DNA from: Levilactobacillus namurensis
Lineage (GTDB): Bacteria; Bacillota; Bacilli; Lactobacillales; Lactobacillaceae
DNA: 64,000 bases
Assembly: GCF_032197885.1 (NCBI RefSeq)
Contig: NZ_CP134159.1
Span: 1,178,001-1,242,000 of the forward strand
Direction of reading: 5' to 3'
In this document: positions 27,062 through 35,221 of the stretch, piece after piece
How the letters are laid out: every line of letters begins with the position of its first letter
Numbering within the stretch: the stretch's first letter is position 1
Translations under genes and position numbers: made by a program
The notes under the pieces: model-generated
Told to the model about the DNA's origin: nothing
The model's input: the letters and a program-made list of their open reading frames with translations, nothing else
Database searches by the model: none

Positions 27062-27406
27062 TTAAATTAATGAAGGTGGACGCGTTGCACCGAACGGAGC
27101 CTCGTCGGGGTGACGATGGTTGTTAGGGACGTAGACCGTAGAATCATGTGCTGAGCAGTGAGCAGCATCCGTTTGCAGGAAGCCACTGACGGTCATTGGG
27201 GCAACGTTCGGGGCAGCTTTGAATTGAAGTTGAACCCGGTAATGGCGGGCCACAGCCTGGTCAAGAAAATAAGTTAGTTGAAATTCAGGCATTTGGGGAT
27301 AGACCACTTGACCATCGATCAAGGGGAGTTCACCGAAGAATTCTTGATAGATGGTGGCGACTTGATTGGATAAATTGGCGAATCGCCGGGCAGTTGAGTT
27401 TTGCAT
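27062..27406 (-). CDS. Small unknown protein under LexA-box control
   Basis: A 114-residue soluble protein I cannot assign. It has an N-terminal helical, basic part (MQNSTARRFANLSNQV), a hydrophobic/aromatic middle (MPEFQLTYFLDQAVARHYR, about 45-63), a beta-like stretch (VQLQFKAAPNVAPMTVSGFLQ) and a His/Pro-rich tail with a single cysteine. ATG 27406 follows GAGGTGATC; the longer frame to 27424 has no ribosome site. The promoter carries an SOS operator, so DNA-damage induction is inferred. SOS small genes of lactobacilli are often YolD-like partners of Y-family polymerases, but I do not see the YolD motif and no polymerase is adjacent. Confidence 0.72.
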   Translation of the reverse strand: MQNSTARRFANLSNQVATIYQEFFGELPLIDGQVVYPQMPEFQLTYFLDQAVARHYRVQLQFKAAPNVAPMTVSGFLQTDAAHCSAHDSTVYVPNNHRHPDEAPFGATRPPSLI

Positions 27407-27417
27407 GCTGATCACCT

Positions 27418-27467
27418 CGAACATTTGTTTGTATTTTTATTATACGAACACACGTTCAAGATTGCAA
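27418..27467 (-). promoter_or_regulatory. LexA-controlled promoter (SOS box between -35 and -10)
   Basis: On the minus strand TTGCAA (27462-27467) and TATAAT (27439-27444) are spaced by 17 bases. The spacer contains CGAACACACGTTCA (27445-27458), matching the Gram-positive SOS box core GAAC-N4-GTTC. A near-match CGAACATTTGTTTG (27418-27431) lies downstream of the -10. LexA bound here would block polymerase. Confidence 0.82.
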
Positions 27468-27618
27468 GCTTTTTCTGAACGGAAGTTTTTTCTCAGTTTT
27501 CGACCGGGAATCCTGCCATCGAGTGGTAAAGAGTGGTAATATAGTAACCTATAGAATTGTAGAATTGCCGGGTAAGGTGAACCGGCCAGAATTTAATTAG
27601 TGAAGGGATTTTTAGACA

Positions 27619-28233
27619 ATGGCGAAACGTGGAATGCTCATTGTGCTCTCGGGTCCTTCGGGAGTCGGTAAGGGAACGGTACGGAAGGCACTTTTTGAAA
27701 CGGGCAATACGGACTTCTCTTACTCAATTTCGATGACAACTCGTAAACCTCGCAAGGGTGAAGTGAACGGGGTCGATTACTACTTTGTCTCTAAAGAAGA
27801 ATTTGAAGAAAACATTCGGAACGGCGAGATGCTAGAGTACGCCAAGTATGTTGACAACTACTATGGTACCCCGTTAAAATATGTTAATGAGACCCTTGAT
27901 CAAGGGAAAGACGTCTTCTTGGAAATCGAAGTCAATGGTGCGATGCAAGTTCGGGCCAATTGTCCCGATGCCGTCTTCGTTTTCCTGACGCCCCCTGATT
28001 TAATGGAATTAAAGCACCGCTTAATTGGTCGGGGCACCGATGCCATGGATGTGATCAATAAGCGGATTAAAAAGGCTGTGGGTGAGATTCGGATGATGCG
28101 CAACTACGATTACGCCGTGGTGAACGACGAAGTCAGCAACGCGGTCGAACGGATTCAGATGATCATTCGCAGTGAACGGTTACGGGTGACCCGGGTCATG
28201 CCGGATTACGAACAGATGATTGGAGACGAATAA
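27619..28233 (+). CDS. gmk: Guanylate kinase
   Basis: Phosphorylates GMP/dGMP to GDP. A 204-residue protein with P-loop [16 protein letters not shown] (about 9-24), GMP-binding [21 protein letters not shown] and lid region GRGTD. It heads the conserved gmk-rpoZ-coaBC-priA-fmt-rsmB run and ends three bases before the next ATG. Confidence 0.97.
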   Translation: MAKRGMLIVLSGPSGVGKGTVRKALFETGNTDFSYSISMTTRKPRKGEVNGVDYYFVSKEEFEENIRNGEMLEYAKYVDNYYGTPLKYVNETLDQGKDVFLEIEVNGAMQVRANCPDAVFVFLTPPDLMELKHRLIGRGTDAMDVINKRIKKAVGEIRMMRNYDYAVVNDEVSNAVERIQMIIRSERLRVTRVMPDYEQMIGDE

Positions 28234-28236
28234 ACA

Positions 28237-28452
28237 ATGCTATTATATCCTTCAGTTGATGATTTATTAGCGCAAGTGGATTCACGGTATTCATTGATTA
28301 TGTTGGCTAGCAAGCGGGCCCATGAATTGGACGCAGGTGCTAAGCCACTGTTAACGGAGTACAAGTCGCCGAAGACCATCGGCCGGGCCTTAGAAGAAAT
28401 TGCGGCCGGGGCTTTGATGATTGATCCAGACGAAAAAGATTTAAACGCCTAA
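28237..28452 (+). CDS. rpoZ: RNA polymerase omega subunit
   Basis: A 71-residue protein with the omega core [19 protein letters not shown] and [15 protein letters not shown]. It assists assembly of the beta-prime subunit. Directly follows gmk, as usual, and precedes a terminator-like hairpin. Confidence 0.95.
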   Translation: MLLYPSVDDLLAQVDSRYSLIMLASKRAHELDAGAKPLLTEYKSPKTIGRALEEIAAGALMIDPDEKDLNA

Positions 28453-28470
28453 GTTGGGTGCTAGGATAGA

Positions 28471-28501
28471 CCAGGTTGCCAGTAGGTAATCTGGCCTTTT
28501 T
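28471..28501 (+). terminator. Hairpin between rpoZ and coaBC
   Basis: The stem CCAGGTTGCC / GGTAATCTGG with loop AGTA has one internal mismatch pair and is followed by a five-T run. Confidence 0.8.
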
Positions 28502-28522
28502 AGTCAGAAGAGGAGGTTTGCA

Positions 28523-29731
28523 ATGCTTCAGGATAAACATGTGACGTTAACGGTCAGTGGCAGCGTGGCGAGTTACAAAGCCGCCACCTTAGCGCGCGCC
28601 CTACAACGGGCAGGTGCCCAGGTACGGGTCGTCTTAACGGCGGCGGCGAGTCGCTTCATTACGGCGGAAACGTTCGCGACTCTGACCAAGCATCCCGTCT
28701 TGACGGACCAGGGGTGGTGGCAAGCCGATGGGCAGATCGACCACATCGAGTTGGCCGATTGGACCGAATTGGTCTTAGCGGCGCCAGCGTCCGCTAATTT
28801 AATGGCACAATTCGCTAACGGGTTAGCCGATGATGTGGCGAGTGCCACCTGGTTGGCAACGGCGGCACCCAAAGTCGTGGTACCGGCGATGAACAGCCAC
28901 ATGTGGCTGGCGGCCGCGACACAACGTAACCGGCAACGGTTAATCGATGACGGCGTCACGGTTCTGACACCGGCCACGGGTGCGTTAGCCGAAGGGTATC
29001 AGGGTCAAGGCCGCTTCTTAGAGCCGGCCGAGATTGTGGCCCAGTTGGAGCAACTCACGGCACCCACCGTTGATTTAACGGGCAAACGGATCCTAGTGAC
29101 GGCGGGGGGAACTCGAGAACGGTTAGATCCGGTCCGGTTCCTGACTAACGATTCTTCTGGCAAGATGGGATATGCAGTCGCAGCGGCGGCGCAACGGGCT
29201 GGAGCGACCGTGACGTTGATCACGGCGCCAACCGCCCTGACCGTTCCCCGTGGCGTGACCGTGGTACCTATCGAGAGTACCCAGGAGTTAGCAGACGCCG
29301 TAACGTCACGGTTCCCGCAGGCCGATGCGTTGATCATGGCCGCGGCCGTTGCGGATTTCCAACCATTGACTGCCGCGACGCAAAAGATTAAGAAGACGGC
29401 GGATAATGATGAATTAACGCTGACCTTGAAAAAGACACCGGACATTTTGAAAACGGTCGCGCCGATGAAGCAGGCGGGCCAGGTCGTGGTGGGCTTTGCC
29501 GCTGAGACCCAGGAATTGCTTAAAAATGGGCGGCAGAAGTTACGCCACAAGCATTTAGATATGCTGGCTGCTAACGATGTCTCACGAGCGGATATCGGCT
29601 TTAACGGAGACAATAATCAGGTGACCTTTCTCTTCGCTGATGGGACTAGTCAGCAAACGCCGGTCGCGCCCAAACGGGTGATCGGTGAACGGCTGATTGA
29701 ACAGGTCGCAAAGTTGTTCGCAAAGAAATGA
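28523..29731 (+). CDS. coaBC: Bifunctional phosphopantothenoylcysteine decarboxylase / synthetase
   Basis: Two consecutive steps of coenzyme A synthesis. The N-terminal flavoprotein CoaC domain (to about 185) shows GSVASYKAA, DHIELADWTELVLAAPASAN, and the PAMNSHMW motif. The C-terminal CoaB domain shows VTAGGTRERLDPVRFLTNDSS and AAAVADFQP. The 402-residue length is normal. AGAGGAGG precedes the ATG. priA begins ten bases after the stop. Confidence 0.96.
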   Translation: MLQDKHVTLTVSGSVASYKAATLARALQRAGAQVRVVLTAAASRFITAETFATLTKHPVLTDQGWWQADGQIDHIELADWTELVLAAPASANLMAQFANGLADDVASATWLATAAPKVVVPAMNSHMWLAAATQRNRQRLIDDGVTVLTPATGALAEGYQGQGRFLEPAEIVAQLEQLTAPTVDLTGKRILVTAGGTRERLDPVRFLTNDSSGKMGYAVAAAAQRAGATVTLITAPTALTVPRGVTVVPIESTQELADAVTSRFPQADALIMAAAVADFQPLTAATQKIKKTADNDELTLTLKKTPDILKTVAPMKQAGQVVVGFAAETQELLKNGRQKLRHKHLDMLAANDVSRADIGFNGDNNQVTFLFADGTSQQTPVAPKRVIGERLIEQVAKLFAKK

Positions 29732-29741
29732 GGTGAACGGG

Positions 29742-32147
29742 ATGGCCCAAATCGCGCAGGTCTTAGTTGATGTACCAACCATGCAAACAAATGAACCGTA
29801 CTCTTACGCGATTCCGGAACAGTTTCAGGATCAAGTAGAACCGGGGATGCGGGTCACGGTCCCGTTCGGCCACCGGGTCGTTTCCGGATTCGTCGTGGGG
29901 ATCAGTGATCAGAGCCAGTACGACGGGCAATTGAAACCCATTGCGGCCGTTTTGGATTTGGCCCCCGTTTTGAACGCCGAACTTTGGCAGCTCGCAGATT
30001 GGCTGGCGACCACGACCTATGCGTTTCGGATCACGTGCATCCAAACCATGCTGCCTAATCTGTTGAAGGCGTCCGTGGAACGGTTCGTTCAGCCGACCGA
30101 TAAGATCTCAGCGGCTGAACGCGCACAATACTTTCCAGATGGCTCAGCGCGGGCTTTCGATGTCAGCAAGTTGCCCGACGAGACGCTAGCTGGGCTGTTG
30201 AAACTACGGCGGGCGGGTAAGGTGACGGTGACTTACGATGTCCAGGATAAGGCCACCGTTAAGACCACCCCAGCCATTCTACCGGCGTTGCCAGCGGCGA
30301 AGTTGCAAGAGATTCAAGCGGCAGTAGCCAAGCGCGCTCCCAAGCAGGCCCAGTTACTGGCGTATCTGCAGACGATGGGGACCACGCCCGTTGCTCAGGC
30401 AAAAGTGGGTCATGATGCCGGCGTTAGCGCGGAAGTTGTCCGGACGGCGGTGAACAAGGGGTGGGCAACCAAGCAGGCCCTTGAAGTTTACCGAGATCCG
30501 TTTCAACAGCCCGTTCCCCCGACCCGTCCCTTGACGCTGAATGCCGAACAGCAGACCGCAGTCGATGCGATCGACGCGGCCATGGTCGAACATCGGCAGC
30601 AGACCTTCTTGGTTGAAGGGGTCACGGGAAGTGGGAAGACGGAGGTCTACCTGCAAAGTATCGCCAAGGCCTTAGCCTTGGGTCGCACCGCGTTAATGCT
30701 GGTCCCCGAGATTGCCCTGACGCCGCAGATGACCAACCGGGTCAAGTCCCGGTTCGGTCATCAAGTTGCGGTGCTGCACAGTGGCCTGTCGAAGGGCGAA
30801 CAGTACGATGAGTGGCGTCGTATCGACCGGGGAGAGGCAACGGTCGTTGTAGGGGCGCGTTCAGCCGTATTTGCCCCCCTGCACGATATCGGCATCATTA
30901 TCATGGATGAGGAACACGAAACCAGTTATAAACAAGATGAAAATCCCCGGTACCACGCCCGTGACGTGGCCATCTGGCGCGGAAAGTTCCACCAAGCGCC
31001 GGTGGTGCTGGGGAGCGCCACACCGTCCTTGGAGACCCGGGCGCGCGCGGCGAAGGGGTTGTATACCCGCTTGGTCCTTGCACACCGAGTCAACGACCAC
31101 CCGCTCCCCACGGTCCATATCGTGGATATGCGGGAGGCTTTAAAGGAAAATGGGGACGGTGACTTCTCACCGGAACTCTTAGAAGCCATCCAGACCCGTC
31201 TTGATTGCCAAGAACAAGTTGTGTTGATGCTGAACCGGCGGGGATATTCGTCGTTTATGATGTGTCGGGACTGCGGGTTCGTGTTGAAGTGTCCCAACTG
31301 TGATATTTCACTCACGCTCCACATGGACACCCACAGCATGAAGTGCCATTATTGTGGTCACGAAGAACCCATCCCCCGAATCTGTCCCAACTGCCAGAGT
31401 CGCAAGATTCGGTATTATGGAACCGGGACGCAGAAGGTTGAAAAGGCCCTGCAGGCCAAGTTACCGACTGCTCGAATCTTACGGATGGACGTCGATTCGA
31501 CTCGGCGAAAGGGCGCCCACGAACGCCTCTTGAAGCAGTTCGGACAGCATCAGGCGGACATTCTGTTGGGGACCCAGATGATTGCGAAGGGCTTGGACTT
31601 CCCGAACGTGACCTTAGTGGGCGTTTTGAATGCTGATACGGCACTGGGGTTACCGGATTTTCGAGCTAGTGAGCGGACTTTTCAGCTCCTGACGCAGGTC
31701 AGCGGTCGGGCCGGCCGTGCGGAAAAGCCGGGCGAGGTGTTTATTCAGACCTTCAATCCAGAGCATTACGCGATTCAGTTGGCCCAAAGCCAAGACTACG
31801 AGCGCTTTTTCGTCACGGAGATGCATATGCGCCATCAGGGGAATTACCCACCGTACTATTATGCGGTGCAAGTGACGGCTAGTCATGAAGAGGAACCCGT
31901 CGCGGCGAAAGCCATGTATCAGATCGTGGATGTGTTGCGACAAGGCCTCAGTGACCAGGCGATTATTTTAGGACCGACGCCCAAGGCGATTGCGCGGGTC
32001 AAACGGAAGTATTATTATCAAGTTGTGATTAAGTATAAGCACGAGCCGCGGTTAAAAGCGGTCTTGGAACAGATTCGGCAGGGGGCGCAAAAAGCCCAAC
32101 GGGGATTGACGATTACCATTGATCCCGAACCGATGAATTTTATGTAG
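29742..32147 (+). CDS. priA: Primosomal protein N' (replication restart helicase)
   Basis: 3'-5' helicase that reloads the replisome at stalled forks. The 801-residue protein has an N-terminal DNA-binding domain, helicase motifs VEGVTGSGKTEVYLQS (Walker A) and IIMDEEHETSYKQDE (DEEH box), a zinc-binding insert with eight cysteines (CRDCGF...CPNC...CHYCGH...CPNC, about 510-560) and the C-terminal helicase lobe. ATG 29742 is preferred over an upstream open frame that overlaps coaBC, since AGGTGAACGG lies just upstream. Confidence 0.96.
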   Translation: MAQIAQVLVDVPTMQTNEPYSYAIPEQFQDQVEPGMRVTVPFGHRVVSGFVVGISDQSQYDGQLKPIAAVLDLAPVLNAELWQLADWLATTTYAFRITCIQTMLPNLLKASVERFVQPTDKISAAERAQYFPDGSARAFDVSKLPDETLAGLLKLRRAGKVTVTYDVQDKATVKTTPAILPALPAAKLQEIQAAVAKRAPKQAQLLAYLQTMGTTPVAQAKVGHDAGVSAEVVRTAVNKGWATKQALEVYRDPFQQPVPPTRPLTLNAEQQTAVDAIDAAMVEHRQQTFLVEGVTGSGKTEVYLQSIAKALALGRTALMLVPEIALTPQMTNRVKSRFGHQVAVLHSGLSKGEQYDEWRRIDRGEATVVVGARSAVFAPLHDIGIIIMDEEHETSYKQDENPRYHARDVAIWRGKFHQAPVVLGSATPSLETRARAAKGLYTRLVLAHRVNDHPLPTVHIVDMREALKENGDGDFSPELLEAIQTRLDCQEQVVLMLNRRGYSSFMMCRDCGFVLKCPNCDISLTLHMDTHSMKCHYCGHEEPIPRICPNCQSRKIRYYGTGTQKVEKALQAKLPTARILRMDVDSTRRKGAHERLLKQFGQHQADILLGTQMIAKGLDFPNVTLVGVLNADTALGLPDFRASERTFQLLTQVSGRAGRAEKPGEVFIQTFNPEHYAIQLAQSQDYERFFVTEMHMRHQGNYPPYYYAVQVTASHEEEPVAAKAMYQIVDVLRQGLSDQAIILGPTPKAIARVKRKYYYQVVIKYKHEPRLKAVLEQIRQGAQKAQRGLTITIDPEPMNFM

Positions 32148-32176
32148 ACTCTAACTAAAGAAAGTATGGTGCAACA

Positions 32177-33121
32177 ATGACCTCAGTGATTTTTATGGGT
32201 ACGCCGGAATTTTCCGCGCCTATCTTACAAAGTTTGATCGACCACGACTACCAGGTTCTGGCAGTTGTTACGCAACCCGATCGGCGGGTCGGTCGTAAGC
32301 ACGTTTTAACGGCATCACCGGTTAAGCAAGTGGCGGTCGCCAACAATATCGAAGTCCTCCAACCGGAGAAAATCGGGGGGAGCCCTGAGATGGCCCGGGC
32401 TATCGCGTTAGCACCGGACTTGATCGTCACGGCGGCGTTTGGCCAATTCCTACCGACTAAGCTCTTGAAGGCGGCCAAGGTCGCGGCGGTAAACGTGCAC
32501 GCGTCTCTGTTACCGAAGTACCGGGGTGGCGCCCCCGTCCACTACGCCATTATGAATGGTGATCGAGAGACCGGGGTGTCCATCATGTTCATGGAGAAAA
32601 AGATGGATGCGGGGGATGTTCTAGCCCAACGCGCCATTCCAATCACCGACCAAGACGATGTCGGCAGTATGTTCGATAAGCTCAGTCTGTTGGGACGGGA
32701 CCTTTTACTGGACACCTTACCCAAGTTACTGGCGGGTGAGATTACCCCCGTTAAGCAAGATGAGCAGCGGGTCACGTTCGCACCGACCATCAAGTCCGAT
32801 GAAGAACGGATTGATCTGACCATGAGTGCTCACATGATTGACTGCAAGGTTCGGGCGTTACGGCCGTTCCCAACAGCGCATATCTATCTGAACGGGGTAC
32901 GGACCAAGTTATGGCAGGTCACGGTACTGGACCAGACCACGGACTTACAGCCCGGAGAACTGGTCAGCCGCGACAAGCATCACTTGGCAATTGCGACCGG
33001 AGAACATGGTGTTCTGCGGATTGATGAGTTACAACCGGCCGGTAAGCCTAAGCTAAGTATCACGGACTTTCTGAACGGATCAACGGATGCCCTACAAGTG
33101 GGTGAACAGGTGGCTGAATAA
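32177..33121 (+). CDS. fmt: Methionyl-tRNA formyltransferase
   Basis: Formylates initiator Met-tRNA using 10-formyl-THF. The 314-residue protein has N-terminal FMGTPEFSAPIL, the folate site SLLPKYRGGAPVHYAIMNGD, and the C-terminal OB-like domain. Its TAA overlaps the rsmB ATG by one base. The def (deformylase) gene often found between priA and fmt is not here. Confidence 0.97.
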   Translation: MTSVIFMGTPEFSAPILQSLIDHDYQVLAVVTQPDRRVGRKHVLTASPVKQVAVANNIEVLQPEKIGGSPEMARAIALAPDLIVTAAFGQFLPTKLLKAAKVAAVNVHASLLPKYRGGAPVHYAIMNGDRETGVSIMFMEKKMDAGDVLAQRAIPITDQDDVGSMFDKLSLLGRDLLLDTLPKLLAGEITPVKQDEQRVTFAPTIKSDEERIDLTMSAHMIDCKVRALRPFPTAHIYLNGVRTKLWQVTVLDQTTDLQPGELVSRDKHHLAIATGEHGVLRIDELQPAGKPKLSITDFLNGSTDALQVGEQVAE

Positions 33122-34464
33122 TGAGCGAAAATCAAACAGCACGGTCGATGGCCGTGGATGCACTGACCCGGGTTGCGGGCGGTGCCTACTCGAACTTGCA
33201 ATTGGATAAGATGATTGACCGCAGTACGTTAAACGACGCGGACCGGCGGTTGTTGACCAACTTGGTCTACGGGACCATTCAACACCAGCTGACGTTAGAG
33301 TACTATCTCGATAGTTTTGTGAAACCCAACCAAAAGTTGCAACCATGGGTCAAGATGACATTGTTAGTGGCCTTATATCAGATGCTGTACTTAGACCGGA
33401 TCCCGAATTGGGCCATCTTCGATGAGGCCATTCAACTGGCCAAGGAACGGGGCCACGAGGGGATTCGCCGGTTCGTAACCGGGGTCTTACACGCCGTCGA
33501 CCGACAAGGCGTTCCGGATGTTGCCCAGATTAGTGATCCAACGCAGCGCCTCAGTGTGACCTATTCGATGCCTGTCTGGCTAGTTAAAGCCTTACAAGCC
33601 CAGTTAGGGGAAGCTAAGACCGAAAGCATCTTGCAGACCATCAACCAACCGGCTACCCAGTCGGTCCGGGTCAACACGGCCGTCACGACTGCGGATCAAG
33701 CTATCCAGGCTTTAGAGGCAGTGGGATACCAGGTGGACGTCAGTACCGTTTCGGGTGATGGGCTACGAGTTGACGGCCAACCCGCTAACCATAGCGAATT
33801 ATTCGAGAACGGGCAACTGACGATTCAAGACGAAAGTGCCATGTTACCCGTAGAAGCCTTACGGGTTCAACCTGGAGATCAGGTCTTAGATGCCTGTGCT
33901 GCTCCTGGGGGGAAGACCACGCAGATTGCAGCCGCACTAGACCCGGCTGCGGGTGGTCAGGTCACGGCCTTGGATTTGCATGCCAAGAAAGTCAAGCTGA
34001 TTGCCCAGAACGCCGCACGGTTGCAGGTCGCTGACCGGGTCAACGCCATGGCTTTGGATGCTCGGAAGGTCGATGATGAGTTTGCTGACCAGACGTTTGA
34101 TAAAATTCTGGTGGACGCACCTTGTTCCGGGATTGGTTTAGTTCGGCGGAAACCCGAGATTCGGTACGATAAGACCCCCGAAGATAGCCAACATCTCCAG
34201 AAGATTCAGCTGGCCATCTTAGATGCCGTGAGTCGTAAGCTGAAGCCACAGGGATTGATGGTCTACAGTACTTGTACGATTCTGGAAACGGAAAATGACG
34301 CGGTGGTTCGTCAATTCTTAGCGGATCATCCCGACTTTGAAGCCGTTCGGGTGACCACGACGCGCAACGTCAAGGGCGACCGGGAAACGGCAACGTTGTC
34401 CATCTATCCCGATGATTTCGACACTGACGGTTTCTTCGTGAGTGCCTTACGGCGGAAAGCGTAG
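33121..34464 (+). CDS. rsmB: 16S rRNA (cytosine-967-C5)-methyltransferase
   Basis: RsmB/Sun methylates C967 of 16S rRNA. The 447-residue protein has an N-terminal NusB-like RNA-binding domain (about 5-130) and a SAM domain with LDACAAPGGKTTQIAA, VDAPCSGIGLVRRKPEIR (the PC catalytic cysteine) and STCTI (second cysteine). Overlaps fmt by one base; stp begins ten bases downstream. Confidence 0.95.
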   Translation: MSENQTARSMAVDALTRVAGGAYSNLQLDKMIDRSTLNDADRRLLTNLVYGTIQHQLTLEYYLDSFVKPNQKLQPWVKMTLLVALYQMLYLDRIPNWAIFDEAIQLAKERGHEGIRRFVTGVLHAVDRQGVPDVAQISDPTQRLSVTYSMPVWLVKALQAQLGEAKTESILQTINQPATQSVRVNTAVTTADQAIQALEAVGYQVDVSTVSGDGLRVDGQPANHSELFENGQLTIQDESAMLPVEALRVQPGDQVLDACAAPGGKTTQIAAALDPAAGGQVTALDLHAKKVKLIAQNAARLQVADRVNAMALDARKVDDEFADQTFDKILVDAPCSGIGLVRRKPEIRYDKTPEDSQHLQKIQLAILDAVSRKLKPQGLMVYSTCTILETENDAVVRQFLADHPDFEAVRVTTTRNVKGDRETATLSIYPDDFDTDGFFVSALRRKA

Positions 34465-34474
34465 GTGAGCGGCA

Positions 34475-35221
34475 ATGGAAGTTGCCTTTCGAACGGCAAT
34501 TGGCAAGCAGCGGGCTGACAATCAAGACTACGTCGATGTCTTCACGAATCAGGCCGGGCAACACCTGGCGTTGGTCGCTGACGGCATTGGGGGTCATCAG
34601 GGCGGCGACGTGGCGAGTGCCATGGCGGTCTCCCATCTGGGACACGACTTCGAATTGACGGCGTGGACCACGACCGCTGCAGCGAGCCAATGGTTGAGCC
34701 AACAGATTACCATGGAGAACCATTCGATTATCGAGAAGTCTAACCAATTTGCGGACCTGAATGGCATGGGAACGACCCTGGTGGCGGCTGTCTACTTTAC
34801 AGACGAGGTCGTCATTGCCAGTATCGGGGATTCCCGGGCTTACCTCTTACGCGATGGTCAACTCCGGCAACTGACGGAGGACCATTCACTGGTCAACGAA
34901 CTGGTGAAGCGTGGCGAGATCAGCCGACAGGCGGCGCGACACCATCCCCAAAAGAACGTGATCATTCGGTCGCTAGGGATTTCTAACGATGCCAACTTTG
35001 ATTTGAACACCTACCCGTTGGTCCTAAATGATCAGCTGTTATTGTGCACGGATGGCCTGACCAACATGGTCGATGACCAGCAGATTGCCACGGTCTTAGA
35101 GAGCACCCAGCCGCTAGAAGCCAAGTGTGACCAGTTGATTGAACTGGCGAACGCGGCGGGGGGTCTCGACAACATTAGTGTGTTGATCATCGCCAATGGC
35201 GGGCGGAAGGTGGCGAGCTGA
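34475..35221 (+). CDS. stp: PP2C-type Ser/Thr protein phosphatase
   Basis: Metal-dependent phosphatase that reverses PrkC phosphorylation. The 248-residue protein has the PP2C metal motifs RADNQDYV, VADGIGGHQGGDVAS, SIGDSRAYL, CTDGLTNMV and GGLDNISVL in order. Stop and prkC start overlap (TGATG-like, one base), so phosphatase and kinase are co-translated, the standard pairing. Confidence 0.96.
   Translation: MEVAFRTAIGKQRADNQDYVDVFTNQAGQHLALVADGIGGHQGGDVASAMAVSHLGHDFELTAWTTTAAASQWLSQQITMENHSIIEKSNQFADLNGMGTTLVAAVYFTDEVVIASIGDSRAYLLRDGQLRQLTEDHSLVNELVKRGEISRQAARHHPQKNVIIRSLGISNDANFDLNTYPLVLNDQLLLCTDGLTNMVDDQQIATVLESTQPLEAKCDQLIELANAAGGLDNISVLIIANGGRKVAS

Noticed and set aside
29005..29613. 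202-codon minus-strand frame inside coaBC
   Set aside because: Antisense shadow of a well-conserved gene with GC-rich codons; no start signal or domain.
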